A stretch of DNA of 64,000 nucleotides from Thiomicrospira sp. WB1 (GTDB taxonomy: Bacteria > Pseudomonadota > Gammaproteobacteria > Thiomicrospirales > Thiomicrospiraceae), in assembly GCF_001507535.1 (NCBI RefSeq), contig NZ_LQBN01000001.1, positions 434,001-498,000 of the forward strand. The letters run 5' to 3'. The position numbers were made by a program, and so were the translations under genes. The notes under the pieces are model-generated. The model saw only the letters and a program-made list of their open reading frames with translations, did not search any database and was not told the origin of the DNA. Numbering within the stretch: position 1 is the first letter of the stretch; each line of letters begins with the position of its first letter. Below are positions 29,916 to 38,240 of the stretch, piece after piece.

Positions 29916-30539
29916 ATGGTTGCCTGTCACAATGCCAAGAATTATTTATCTGCCAGCAGGTTTTTTTATCGCCTGCCCGCATGGCGTTTGCCGCGTGTCT
30001 GGCTGCCGGCCTGTGCGGTGGGCCTGATGACGCTTGGTGTGTGGCAAGACAGTTGGGCGTACACCCAGCCGTGTGAATTGGTCGCGCAGTTATCGGGGCC
30101 GGATTATGAGGTCAAACCCAAACGCATGGCTATGATGCAGTCGCCGTCCTTCTGGCCCGAAGGGCAGTCGCCGACCCTGTTGGGACGCAATGGGGTCTGG
30201 TTTATTTATCAGGGCCGCTCGCCCTGGTTTGCCGTGGACGCTTGTGCCCCCCAGAGGATGTCGGTGAGTGGGCAGTCAGTGATGCGCGTGCCGGTGGTGC
30301 TCAATCTGCGTACCGGGGTCAATGCGGTGGTGACGTCGCGTTTTGTGATCAAGGTGCGTCGTCAGCGCGATCTGGAACAACTCAGTGCGCGTTATGGCTT
30401 TAATCTGATCACACGGTTGCCCAATCGGTTTACTGCCGTGTTTGATGTGGGAACCCCCGCCTCTTATGACAGCCTGCTGGAAACGTTGGACCGCGATCGT
30501 GACATTGAGTATGCGCTGCCCATCGTCTCGGAGCCTTGA
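29916..30539 (+). CDS. secreted protein with subtilase-propeptide-like C-terminus
   Basis: A 207-residue protein with an extended N-region, a hydrophobic segment (LPACAVGLMTLGVW) and a likely signal-peptidase site after D-S-W-A. The C-terminal 75 residues read FVIKVRRQRDLEQLSARYGF and RFTAVFDVGTPASYDSLLET, ending D-R-D-I-E-Y-A-L-P. This pattern is that of the propeptide domain preceding many secreted subtilisin-like proteases ('...V-E-Y-A-E-P-N'). No protease domain follows, because the frame stops at once. It could be a stand-alone protease inhibitor or chaperone. I start at the ATG at 29916, which has GGGAG before it. The resemblance is by eye. Confidence 0.6.
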   Translation: MVACHNAKNYLSASRFFYRLPAWRLPRVWLPACAVGLMTLGVWQDSWAYTQPCELVAQLSGPDYEVKPKRMAMMQSPSFWPEGQSPTLLGRNGVWFIYQGRSPWFAVDACAPQRMSVSGQSVMRVPVVLNLRTGVNAVVTSRFVIKVRRQRDLEQLSARYGFNLITRLPNRFTAVFDVGTPASYDSLLETLDRDRDIEYALPIVSEP

Positions 30540-30559
30540 GATGCTAGCCTGTCCTATTG

Positions 30560-30571
30560 ACCAGGTCTGGT
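30560..30571. repeat. palindrome variant ACCAGGTCTGGT
   Basis: One mismatch to the 12-bp consensus. It lies 20 bp after the stop of the secreted-protein gene, between it and convergent bioC, and is followed by AAAAAG like other copies. Confidence 0.8.
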
Positions 30572-30589
30572 AAAAAGCAGTGCCGAGGA

Positions 30590-31507
30590 TCAGTTCCGGG
30601 TTTGCCGGGCAAACTCGTCCAGGCTGATTTCGACGTGCCCGGATTTATCGCGATGGGGGCCTTTGATCACTTCTTCAGCGGCCCAGGCGTGGCCTTGCAC
30701 CACTTCAAAGGTGGCGGGAATCTGCCCGTCCGTTGTCTGCCGAAACCCTTCATAGGCCTTGAGCATGGCTTGAAAGCGGTTTTTTCCGGTCAGTCCGTGT
30801 GCTCGACCCTGAGTGGCGTTGGTCGCTCCGATGGCTTTCAGGTCTTTCAGCACGCCCATCGGCCGATCATAGGTGAGGGTGAAATGGGTGGTGTCCATCA
30901 CCGGCTGGCCAAAGCCATTGCGAATCAGTGCATCGCCCAGATCATGCATGTCGATAAAGGTATTGACGTGTTCGCGATCGTCTACGTTTGACCAGGCCTG
31001 GCGCAGCTCTTTCAGTGTGTCGGGGCCGAAGGAGCTGAACATGAACAGCCCCTCCGGTCGAAGCACACGCCGAATCTCGGCAAACACACGGTCTGGGTCA
31101 TCGCACCATTGCAGCATCAGGTTGGTCATGACCAGATCCACGCTGTGATCGGCCAGTGGCAGTGAATGGGCGTCGGCATTGAGCAAGCCTGGAAGTGGGC
31201 GTCGCTGAAAAGGTTTTTGCCACCAGCGCGGGCGTTGGGCGCCCAGGCGAACGCGTGCGGCCTGGAGCATGTGCGGAGACAGATCCAACGACAGCAAGGA
31301 TGCCTTGGGGTAGCGCCGCTGCAGCTTGACGGATAAAAATCCGGTGCCGGCCCCCAGGTCCAGAATCCGCTCGGGCGTCAAGGTGACCAGATCCAATCGT
31401 TGGTCCATGTCTTCGGCCACGCGTTTTTGCAACACGGCGGCTTCATCATAGGTGCGGGCGGCCTGGTTGAAGTGCTGCTGAATGTGATCGCGACGAAATT
31501 TAAGCAT
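30590..31507 (-). CDS. bioC: malonyl-ACP O-methyltransferase
   Basis: A 305-residue SAM methyltransferase that starts the pimeloyl moiety of biotin by methylating malonyl-ACP. The SAM site is RILDLGAGTGFLSVKLQ; VDLVMTNLMLQWCDDP and RVLRPEGLFMFSSFGPDTL are typical of BioC. Length is somewhat above the E. coli protein (251). It is the last gene of bioB-bioF-bioH-bioC, separated from bioH by a 260-bp mobile-element remnant. Codons for R-Q-A-W coincide with a one-mismatch palindrome copy (30991-31002). Confidence 0.93.
   Translation of the reverse strand: MLKFRRDHIQQHFNQAARTYDEAAVLQKRVAEDMDQRLDLVTLTPERILDLGAGTGFLSVKLQRRYPKASLLSLDLSPHMLQAARVRLGAQRPRWWQKPFQRRPLPGLLNADAHSLPLADHSVDLVMTNLMLQWCDDPDRVFAEIRRVLRPEGLFMFSSFGPDTLKELRQAWSNVDDREHVNTFIDMHDLGDALIRNGFGQPVMDTTHFTLTYDRPMGVLKDLKAIGATNATQGRAHGLTGKNRFQAMLKAYEGFRQTTDGQIPATFEVVQGHAWAAEEVIKGPHRDKSGHVEISLDEFARQTRN
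30991..31002. repeat. palindrome variant ACCAGGCCTGGC
   Basis: One mismatch to consensus, inside bioC, read as Q-A-W codons on the minus strand. Confidence 0.75.
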
Positions 31508-31520
31508 GGAGGTATTCTAG

Positions 31521-31779
31521 TGTAGTGTCTTGTCTAAAACCAGGTTTAAACGAGTCAAGAAAATGTCATCTACTAGACACGTTCCGAAGTGAGTGGCCAG
31601 CCCCTGACGAGGGTCGTAACGACGCAGCTTGTGTTTTCTTGACCCGCCGGCTGGGAAGGCCCAAATTCCTCAATTCAGCGTTGCTGTTTTTGGCAAGGGC
31701 GGGCCATTTCCTGCAAACAGCGCCTTGACCTGGAAAATTTGGGGGCTTTTTAAATCCGGGTTTTAGATAAGACATTACA
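31521..31779. mobile_element. 259-bp element with terminal inverted repeats (MITE or IS remnant)
   Basis: The left end TGTAGTGTCTTGTCTAAAAC (from 31521) matches the reverse complement of the right end TGTAATGTCTTATCTAAAAC (from 31779) with two mismatches in 20. The interior has no transposase, only two unconvincing frames of 67-69 codons. The size fits a non-autonomous element or a deleted insertion sequence. I see no clear target duplication. The right end overlaps the last codons and stop of bioH, so insertion supplied the present bioH terminus. Confidence 0.75.
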
Positions 31780-32581
31780 CCGGCAAAAATTCTGAAATGG
31801 CCTGGGCGGTTGCGTCGGGATGAGAGAAAAACGGCATATGGCCAGCGCCATCAATCACGCCGAACTTTGCGTCAGGCTGCAGCGTAGGCAGGGTGTCGCA
31901 CAAGGTGATCGGAATCAGTGGGTCCTTTTCGCCAAACAGCCAAAGGGTGGGCAGTGACAGGCTGGCAAGTAGCGACCGGTTGTCGAGGTCGCGCAGTAGC
32001 GTCAGTCCCTGCATCAGCCCCTGATAGCTGGGCAAATGGCGTTTGCCCAGATGGGCTTTGAGTTGTTTCATTAAAGAGCGGGCATTGTCGGAGCCCTGCA
32101 GTTGCAGATTCCAGAATTGTTTGACCACTCTGGCGCTTTCAATGGCCAGAGCTTGAATGAAGTCACTCATCAGTTTGGGGCTGACCGCCTTGTGCCAGCC
32201 TTCGTTCTGGACAAAGCGCGGGGTGCTGGCCAGACAGATCAGGGATTCAATGTGTTTGTTTGTGGCCGGGTCTTGCGCGCGGGCAGCCAGCTGTTGCGCC
32301 AGCAGCCCGCCCAGCGACCAGCCCAGTAAATGGGTGCGATCCGGCAATGCTTCCCAGAGGGCATCCAGCCAGGCCTTTGGCAGCGCATCGGGCGGACAGG
32401 CGGGCAGAGCGGGGGTGTGGCCAAACCCCGGTAGCTCCAGCAGCACCACATGGAATCGTTCGCCGAAATGGTCGGCGGCCCAGTCTTCCCAGATGGCATT
32501 TTCCGCCGCCCAGCCATGAATCAGGGTAAGGGTGGGGGCATCAGAATCGGTTCGCCCCAAATGGGTTTGATTAACGTGCAT
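31775..32581 (-). CDS. bioH: pimeloyl-ACP methyl ester carboxylesterase
   Basis: A 268-residue alpha/beta hydrolase that removes the methyl group from pimeloyl-ACP methyl ester, ending the fatty-acid detour of biotin synthesis. The nucleophile elbow is LLGWSLGGLLAQQLA, the acid region LWLFGEKDPLIP and the catalytic histidine GAGHMPFFSHP. Start at 32581 has AAGGA upstream and overlaps the bioF stop by 11 nt; an extra 9 residues further upstream are unlikely. The stop codon lies within the terminal repeat of the adjoining mobile remnant. Confidence 0.92.
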   Translation of the reverse strand: MHVNQTHLGRTDSDAPTLTLIHGWAAENAIWEDWAADHFGERFHVVLLELPGFGHTPALPACPPDALPKAWLDALWEALPDRTHLLGWSLGGLLAQQLAARAQDPATNKHIESLICLASTPRFVQNEGWHKAVSPKLMSDFIQALAIESARVVKQFWNLQLQGSDNARSLMKQLKAHLGKRHLPSYQGLMQGLTLLRDLDNRSLLASLSLPTLWLFGEKDPLIPITLCDTLPTLQPDAKFGVIDGAGHMPFFSHPDATAQAISEFLPV

Positions 32582-33773
32582 GCGACAGTCCTTGTTCCTG
32601 GTAGGCATTGGCCAGGGCTCTTACCAGTTGCTCAATTTGTTCCGCGCTGTGATCGGCGCTCAGGGTGATGCGCAGTCGGGCCGACCCTTTGGGTACGGTC
32701 GGGGGGCGAATGGCCCCGACCCAGAATCCGGCGGATTTAAGCGTTTCGGCCAGTGCCATGGTGGGTGCATTGTCGCCGATCAGGATGGGTTGAATCGGTG
32801 TGGATGAGGCCATCAGTGGCAGGTTTGCCTGGCTTGCCAGGGTGCGAAAGGCATTAATGTTGTCGTGCAGGCGTTGTCGCCGAGGCTCGTCGGTTTGGAC
32901 CAAAGACAGCGCCGCACGGGTCGCCTCCGCCATTATGGGTGAACTGGCGGTGGTAAAGACATAGGGGCGGGCCAGCTGCATCAGGGTGTCGATGAGTTGT
33001 TTGCTGCCGGCGACAAAGGCCCCGGCGGTGCCAAACGCTTTGCCCAGTGTTCCCACCAGAATGGTGTTATCGTCGGGCCGCAAGCCGAAATGGGCAAAGC
33101 TGCCGCGTCCCTCAGGGCCCAGTACACCAAACCCATGTGCATCGTCCACCAGCAACCAGGCCTGGTAAGTTTGGCACAAGGCTTGAATGCCAGCCAAAGG
33201 GGCGAGATCGCCATCCATGCTGAAGACACCGTCAGTGACAACCAATGCCTGGCGTTCGGCTTGTCGCGCACGTTGTAAGCGTTTTTCCAGTGCGTTCAGG
33301 TCGACATGCGGGTAGCGTTGCAATTCAGCCGCACTCAAGCGGGCGCCATCCAGAAGGGAGGCGTGGTTGAGTTTGTCGGCGATGATCACGTCGCCTTTTT
33401 CAGCCAGCGTCTGTTGCACAGCCAAGTTGGCCATGTAGCCGGTAGAAAACAGCAGCGCCGCTTCCACACCCAGCCAGTCGGCCAGTTCGTCCTCAAGCAG
33501 GTGATGACTCAGATGGTGGCCGCTGATTAAATGGGCGGCGCCGCTGCCCAGGCTGTGATCGGACAGGGCGACCTTTGCCGCGTGTTTGATCGTCGGGTGA
33601 TTGGCCAGTCCCAGATAATCATTGCTGGCAAAGTTAAGACAGGTCAGACCGTTGATTTGAGTGGTCACGCTTTGGGGTTGGGTGACCAGCGGGCGCTGTC
33701 GCCACAAACCGTTTGCGCGGTGATTGGCCAGTTTCTGTTCCAGCCGATCGGATAAGGAAGCCTCGATGCTCAT
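32571..33773 (-). CDS. bioF: 8-amino-7-oxononanoate synthase
   Basis: A 400-residue PLP enzyme joining pimeloyl-ACP and alanine. Signature sites are FASNDYLGLANHP, VDDAHGFGVLGPEGRG, and the PLP lysine in VGTLGKAFGTAGAFVAG. Length is close to the family's 385-400. It lies 9 bp after bioB and overlaps bioH. Codons for Y-Q-A-W next to the VDDAHG motif coincide with palindrome copy 6. Confidence 0.97.
   Translation of the reverse strand: MSIEASLSDRLEQKLANHRANGLWRQRPLVTQPQSVTTQINGLTCLNFASNDYLGLANHPTIKHAAKVALSDHSLGSGAAHLISGHHLSHHLLEDELADWLGVEAALLFSTGYMANLAVQQTLAEKGDVIIADKLNHASLLDGARLSAAELQRYPHVDLNALEKRLQRARQAERQALVVTDGVFSMDGDLAPLAGIQALCQTYQAWLLVDDAHGFGVLGPEGRGSFAHFGLRPDDNTILVGTLGKAFGTAGAFVAGSKQLIDTLMQLARPYVFTTASSPIMAEATRAALSLVQTDEPRRQRLHDNINAFRTLASQANLPLMASSTPIQPILIGDNAPTMALAETLKSAGFWVGAIRPPTVPKGSARLRITLSADHSAEQIEQLVRALANAYQEQGLSHAR
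33155..33166. repeat. dispersed palindrome ACCAGGCCTGGT, copy 6
   Basis: Exact copy inside bioF, read as Q-A-W codons on the minus strand. Flanks are CAGCA and AAGTTT. Confidence 0.95.
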
Positions 33774-33782
33774 GACAGAGAA

Positions 33783-34799
33783 TCAGGCCGTGAGTTCGGT
33801 GACTTGAGCCGCCAGTTTCTGGGCACGGGCCTGTGCCTGTTCATCGGTTTGTTTGTGAATGCCCAGTTTGGCAAACAATTGCTCATCGTGGCCGGCTTCC
33901 GGGTTTTCCGTGGTCAGCAGTTTGTCACCATAAAAAATCGAGTTGGCGCCAGCAAGAAAACACAATGCCTGCGCTTCGTCCGGCATTTCCATGCGCCCCG
34001 CAGACAGGCGCACATAGGTTTGCGGCATGGTGATGCGGGACGCGGCAATCACGCGAATGAATTCAAAGCTGTCGGTTTTGCCTTTCATGTGGGCCAGGGG
34101 CGTGCCTTCGATCGGAACCAGCAGGTTGATGGGCACCGAGTCCGGGTGGTGGCGCATGGTGGCAAAGGTGCGGATCAGTTCGGCCCGGTCTTTGTGGGCC
34201 TCGCCCATGCCGATGATGCCTCCGGAGCAGACATGAATGCCTGCCTGCTGGACCTTGTCGATGGTGTCCAGTCGGTCCTGATAATTGCGGGTGGTGATGA
34301 TTTTGGGGTAAAACGCTTCGGAAGTATCCAGATTGTGATTGTAGTAATCCAGCCCGGCCTCTTTGAGTTGGCGCACCTGATCATCACTGAGCATGCCCAG
34401 GGTGAGGCAGGTTTCCAGTCCCAGGTTTTTGACCACGCGCACCATTTCCAGAACGTTGGGGAAATCTTTTTTGCTGGGGTTGCGCCAGGCGGCGCCCATG
34501 CACAGACGGGTTGCCCCTTTTTCTTTGGCAGCGACGGCCTGCTCAATCACTTCCTGAACGTCCATCATGTGTTCTTTTTCCACGTCGGTGCGATTGCGTG
34601 CGCTTTGGGAACAGTAAGCGCAATCCTCGGCGCAGCCACCGGTTTTGATGTTGACCAGCGTGCTGGTCTGCACTTCGTTGGGGTCGAAGTATTGACGATG
34701 GACGGTCTGGGCCTGAAAAATCAAATCGTTAAAGGGTTGATTCATCAGAGTCTGGATTTCTTCCAGCGTCCAATCCGTTCGAATGTCGCCCAGAGCCAT
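33783..34799 (-). CDS. bioB: biotin synthase
   Basis: A 338-residue radical-SAM enzyme that inserts sulfur into dethiobiotin. The SAM cluster cysteines are in [16 protein letters not shown]; the auxiliary cluster region and [13 protein letters not shown] are intact. I start at the ATG at 34799, giving [20 protein letters not shown] as in the family; a longer frame to 34895 has no such match. It heads bioBFHC and is divergent from comF. bioA and bioD are not in the window. Confidence 0.97.
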   Translation of the reverse strand: MALGDIRTDWTLEEIQTLMNQPFNDLIFQAQTVHRQYFDPNEVQTSTLVNIKTGGCAEDCAYCSQSARNRTDVEKEHMMDVQEVIEQAVAAKEKGATRLCMGAAWRNPSKKDFPNVLEMVRVVKNLGLETCLTLGMLSDDQVRQLKEAGLDYYNHNLDTSEAFYPKIITTRNYQDRLDTIDKVQQAGIHVCSGGIIGMGEAHKDRAELIRTFATMRHHPDSVPINLLVPIEGTPLAHMKGKTDSFEFIRVIAASRITMPQTYVRLSAGRMEMPDEAQALCFLAGANSIFYGDKLLTTENPEAGHDEQLFAKLGIHKQTDEQAQARAQKLAAQVTELTA

Positions 34800-34901
34800 A
34801 AAAAACTGCCTTCGATCTTTTGGTAAAGTGCCATTATAACCAATTGACACCGGGACATCATATTGAAAGCGCACGAGGTCAGAAAGAGACGCCACCGCTT
34901 G

Positions 34902-35672
34902 ATGCGGGTCACCGCGACAGGGGTTTCACGCCGTTTGAAAGCTTTAACGCAATGGGTCTTTCCACCTGTCTGTGTGCAGACGGGCACGCCCACCCGGTCG
35001 CTGGATCTGTCGGCGCCGCTCTGGGCGGAGATGGCGAAACAGACAGAGCAAAGATTTTGTTCAAGGTGCGCCTTGCCCGTTGCGCCCTCGGCACCGAGCG
35101 AGGTGTGTGGTGCCTGTTTGCAGCGGCCTCCGCCGTATGAGCACACGCGCGCGGCGTTTCGTTACCAGGACCTGGCCAGGGACTGGGTTCAGGCGATGAA
35201 ATACGGCCCGGATATGAGTTATGCCGAGGTCATGGCTCAATGCTGGTATCGACGCTTGGGCGCAATGCAGGCACCTGTGGCGGAACCGGTGTATCTGATC
35301 CCGGTGCCGTTGCACCCGGATCGTTTGCGCGAACGTGGTTTTAATCAGTCGCTGGAGCTGGCGAAACGTCTGGCGGCTCTGAACGGGACGCATCAATGGG
35401 TGGTGTGTGCTGATTGGGTCCGGCGTGTTCAGCCCACGTCGCCGCAAGCGAGCCTGTCGGCCAAAGCCCGGCAGGACAACCTCAAACAGGCGTTTCAACT
35501 GACTGCTCAGGGAAGGGAGCATTTGGCGATGCTCAAGCAGGGAACGGTGGTGATGGTGGATGATGTGATGACCACCGGCAGTACCTTGTTTTCATTGGGG
35601 CAGCGGCTTCGCCAGCCCAACCCCCGTCTCCGCCTGGAAGCCTGGGTGTTTGCCCGGGCCAATGTGAATTAG
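34902..35672 (+). CDS. comF: ComF-family phosphoribosyltransferase
   Basis: A 256-residue protein with an N-terminal cysteine cluster (F-C-S-R-C-A-L-P and C-G-A-C-L, likely zinc binding). A C-terminal phosphoribosyltransferase domain has [19 protein letters not shown] and [15 protein letters not shown]. ComF is needed for DNA uptake in transformable bacteria, though homologues occur widely (gntX/yhgH). I prefer the ATG at 34902; a TTG at 34863 is also in frame. It is divergent from bioB, the usual gammaproteobacterial position. Relevant because the dispersed palindrome could be an uptake signal. Confidence 0.9.
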   Translation: MRVTATGVSRRLKALTQWVFPPVCVQTGTPTRSLDLSAPLWAEMAKQTEQRFCSRCALPVAPSAPSEVCGACLQRPPPYEHTRAAFRYQDLARDWVQAMKYGPDMSYAEVMAQCWYRRLGAMQAPVAEPVYLIPVPLHPDRLRERGFNQSLELAKRLAALNGTHQWVVCADWVRRVQPTSPQASLSAKARQDNLKQAFQLTAQGREHLAMLKQGTVVMVDDVMTTGSTLFSLGQRLRQPNPRLRLEAWVFARANVN

Positions 35673-35678
35673 GTTGTG

Positions 35679-36362
35679 TCAGCGCTTTAACGCTCGCAGC
35701 CATTTCCATAAATTCAGAAGGCTCGACAGGGACGCAGCCACGTAGGTCATGGCACAGGCCCAGAGAATCCGGCGAGCTTTCTTGAGGTCCGATTTTGACA
35801 GGTAATCGCCCTGTTGCAAAATCGGCAGGGCGCGTTGATAGCTGGCGTCAAATTCTACTGGTAAGGTGGAAAGGTGAATCATGACCGGCACGCCCATGGC
35901 GATGAAGCCAGCTCCGAAGGTGACCAGTCCGATGAGTGGCGTATGCATCAGCGGAATCAGAAACGGTGTGGCCATCAGCGCCATGCCGCTGAATTTCTGC
36001 ATCCACTGTGAGCGTTCCACCAGTACGGTCCGCTGAATAAAGGGGGCATAGCCCTGTTGGTCCTGAATGGCATGCCCGATCTCGTGGGCCGCCGTGGTGA
36101 TTGCGGTCAGGGAGTTGCTGTGATAGTTGAACTGGCTCAGTCGCACGACCTTGTCAATCGGGTCGTAATGGTCGCCTTCCTCGGTGATTTCGACCCGAAT
36201 GGGCAGATGATGCTGTCTGGCCAGATGTTCGGCAAACTGGCCGCCGGTGCCGGGTATGTCTGGGTGCGGCTGGCTGTGTTTGTTTAAAATGTGGCGGGTA
36301 TAAAGGCTGGGCAGGGTGGTCAGTACAAACAACCCGATCAGCGCGATGATCAGCCACGCCAT
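35679..36362 (-). CDS. YugP-like membrane zinc metallopeptidase
   Basis: A 227-residue protein of the Zn_peptidase_2 (YugP) family. An N-terminal membrane helix (LIIALIGLFVLTTLPSLY) is followed by the zinc site TAAHEIGHAIQDQQ, then two further hydrophobic segments near residues 125-165 and one at the C-terminus. The extra glutamate ligand is probably in LPVEFDASYQRA. Physiological substrate unknown. It begins right after the stop of the DUF255 gene, with no gap, so the two are co-transcribed. Confidence 0.88.
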   Translation of the reverse strand: MAWLIIALIGLFVLTTLPSLYTRHILNKHSQPHPDIPGTGGQFAEHLARQHHLPIRVEITEEGDHYDPIDKVVRLSQFNYHSNSLTAITTAAHEIGHAIQDQQGYAPFIQRTVLVERSQWMQKFSGMALMATPFLIPLMHTPLIGLVTFGAGFIAMGVPVMIHLSTLPVEFDASYQRALPILQQGDYLSKSDLKKARRILWACAMTYVAASLSSLLNLWKWLRALKR

Positions 36363-38240
36363 TTAGGGCTGCTCCAGTGCCGAATCCCCTCTGATTTCGG
36401 CACAGCGCAGACGATGATAGGTGTCGGCATGTTCCAGCGGTCGCGCCCAGGCCTGGCTTGTTTCGGCAGGCGAAAGCGCTTGGCAGGGCAACTGAGCCGA
36501 TGGGCTGGGCAAAACTTGTGCGCTCAGCAAGGGCGGTGCGGCATGCAAAGCAATGCGCGTCTGATCACTGGTGTACCAGCTTTGGTTGCGGTGATAGCGC
36601 CGGATCAGCGTCTGGCGTTTTTCTGCGAGCCAGTCAGCGCTGTTACCCTGAGGGTTGAGCCGGGTGCGGCCAGCGTCTTTGGTGGCGTTCAGCCAGTCCT
36701 GCAAACCGCTCAAAACGTGGGTTTGATCGGTCAGTTGCGCCTGTCCAATTGTTTCAGAGGGGGCGTCCGTGCTCATGGCGGCAGGCAAAAAATCACCCTG
36801 CCATTGATCCCAGAGCGCTTGCGCCAGTTTTTTCCCTGTTTCGAGCGCAGCGACATCCGGGGCATGTTGGATGGCCGCGGCGTAAGCGGATAAAAGCAAG
36901 CCATTCCAGCCGAGCACGGCTTTGTTGTCCAAGGGCGGTTGCGTTCGGCTGCAACCGATCTGGGTGCGGATTTCAGGCCAGTGGGGCATCAAAGCAGGCG
37001 TTGGTTTGGGCAACCAGCCCGCTTTGAAAGGCGGGGTCTCATCCAGTGACCAGGCACGAGTCAGAGCACCCCAGGCGTTTTGTTCCAGTTGCGGACGAAT
37101 TTGTGTTGTCAGGGCCTGTCGGCTCCATAGGTAATTGCCGCCTTCCACGCCCTGGTGGTCCAGGGCCGACTGAGACCCGATCGCCAAACCGATGTCGGGT
37201 TGAAACAACGTGTTTTGCACATAGTTCAGGGTGCGTTGGGCAGTGGTGGTGAAATCCGGGCGATCAAAATAGGTGCCGGCGTCAAAATAAAGGCGTGCCA
37301 GCAGCGCCTGGGTATAAAGCATCTTTTCAAAATGAGGCGTTTGCCATTCCGGGTCCACTGTGTAGCGAAAAAAACCGCCATGAACGTGATCCTGTAGATG
37401 CTGGTTTTGCATCTGTTCCAGCGTTGTTAGCAGCCAGTCATTGATGCTGGCGCGATTGGCAAGCGTGGTTTGCTCGATCAGCAAGCTCAGCACCGTCTGT
37501 AACAGGGGGGCTTGGGGAAACTTGTTGGTGCCTTCGAGTCCGCCGCTGAAATCATCCATCTTTTGCCGTAACTGTTGGGTCAGGCGCTGGGCAAACGTCT
37601 CGGCGTTCATGCGTTCGGGCAGGCTCAGGTCGAGAGACGGTTGGGCTGTTTGACGCGCTTTGGCCACCAGCGTACGAATGCGCTGGGGTGCATTCTGCCA
37701 GGTTCGCACGCTTCGGCGGAGTGTCTGCTGGAAATCGTCCGGTGGTTGATACACAAATGCCACGAAGGGATCGCCTTCCGGGGTTAGGATCAGGTGTTGC
37801 GGCCAGCCGGCATGGCCAGCCAAGACGCGTGCCGTGTCGAGCATGTTCTGGTCCAGCGCCGGTTGCAGTTCGCGGTCGATTTTGACCGAAATGAAATGCT
37901 GGTTGAGGTACGCGGCGATCTCGGGCGACTGGTAATTATCAGCCTGCATGACGTGACACCAGTGACAGGCGTAATAACCGCTGGAAAGCAGGATTAGTTT
38001 GTCGCGTGCTTGGGCGCGATCAAACAGGTCAGGCGACCAGACCTGCCAGTCCACTGGATCCTCGCCGTGCATGGCCAGATAAGCAGAGGGGTGGTCTTTG
38101 AGCGCATTGGTGGTCAGCGCAAGCGCGGTGCCGGGTTTGAGGGCCAGCATTGCGACGGCCATCAGCGCCCAGCCAAACAATGAGCAGCAGACCGGGTGTC
38201 TTTTTAACCAGGCCTGGTTATTTTTTAGGAGGCTCGTCAT
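36363..38240 (-). CDS. exported DUF255/thioredoxin-like protein (YyaL/SSP411 type)
   Basis: A 625-residue protein. A signal peptide (SLFGWALMAVAMLALKPGTA) precedes the mature start, then a thioredoxin-like domain with YYACHWCHVM (C-x-x-C) and a long helical region of the six-hairpin glycosidase-like type. DUF255 proteins usually are cytoplasmic, about 680 residues and begin N-R-L-x-x-E-x-S-P-Y; this one is exported and shorter at the C-terminus, with the family's HPSAYLAMHGEDPVDW retained. I start at the ATG at 38240, which overlaps the end of tatC by 23 bp. Residues N-Q-A-W (8-11) are encoded by palindrome copy 7. A longer upstream frame shadows tatC and is rejected. Confidence 0.8.
   Translation of the reverse strand: MTSLLKNNQAWLKRHPVCCSLFGWALMAVAMLALKPGTALALTTNALKDHPSAYLAMHGEDPVDWQVWSPDLFDRAQARDKLILLSSGYYACHWCHVMQADNYQSPEIAAYLNQHFISVKIDRELQPALDQNMLDTARVLAGHAGWPQHLILTPEGDPFVAFVYQPPDDFQQTLRRSVRTWQNAPQRIRTLVAKARQTAQPSLDLSLPERMNAETFAQRLTQQLRQKMDDFSGGLEGTNKFPQAPLLQTVLSLLIEQTTLANRASINDWLLTTLEQMQNQHLQDHVHGGFFRYTVDPEWQTPHFEKMLYTQALLARLYFDAGTYFDRPDFTTTAQRTLNYVQNTLFQPDIGLAIGSQSALDHQGVEGGNYLWSRQALTTQIRPQLEQNAWGALTRAWSLDETPPFKAGWLPKPTPALMPHWPEIRTQIGCSRTQPPLDNKAVLGWNGLLLSAYAAAIQHAPDVAALETGKKLAQALWDQWQGDFLPAAMSTDAPSETIGQAQLTDQTHVLSGLQDWLNATKDAGRTRLNPQGNSADWLAEKRQTLIRRYHRNQSWYTSDQTRIALHAAPPLLSAQVLPSPSAQLPCQALSPAETSQAWARPLEHADTYHRLRCAEIRGDSALEQP
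38207..38218. repeat. dispersed palindrome ACCAGGCCTGGT, copy 7
   Basis: Exact copy immediately downstream of tatC (its last base is part of the tatC stop codon). It simultaneously encodes N-Q-A-W near the start of the DUF255 protein. T-runs lie on both sides. Confidence 0.95.

Noticed and set aside
31525-31775. Two short open frames (67 and 69 codons) inside the mobile remnant
   Set aside because: No ribosome-binding sites, no family resemblance, overlapping on opposite strands; treated as chance frames.
36446-36457. CCCAGGCCTGGC as another palindrome copy
   Set aside because: Two mismatches to the 12-bp consensus and in Q-A-W codons, so coding bias alone could give it. The 10-bp core does match.
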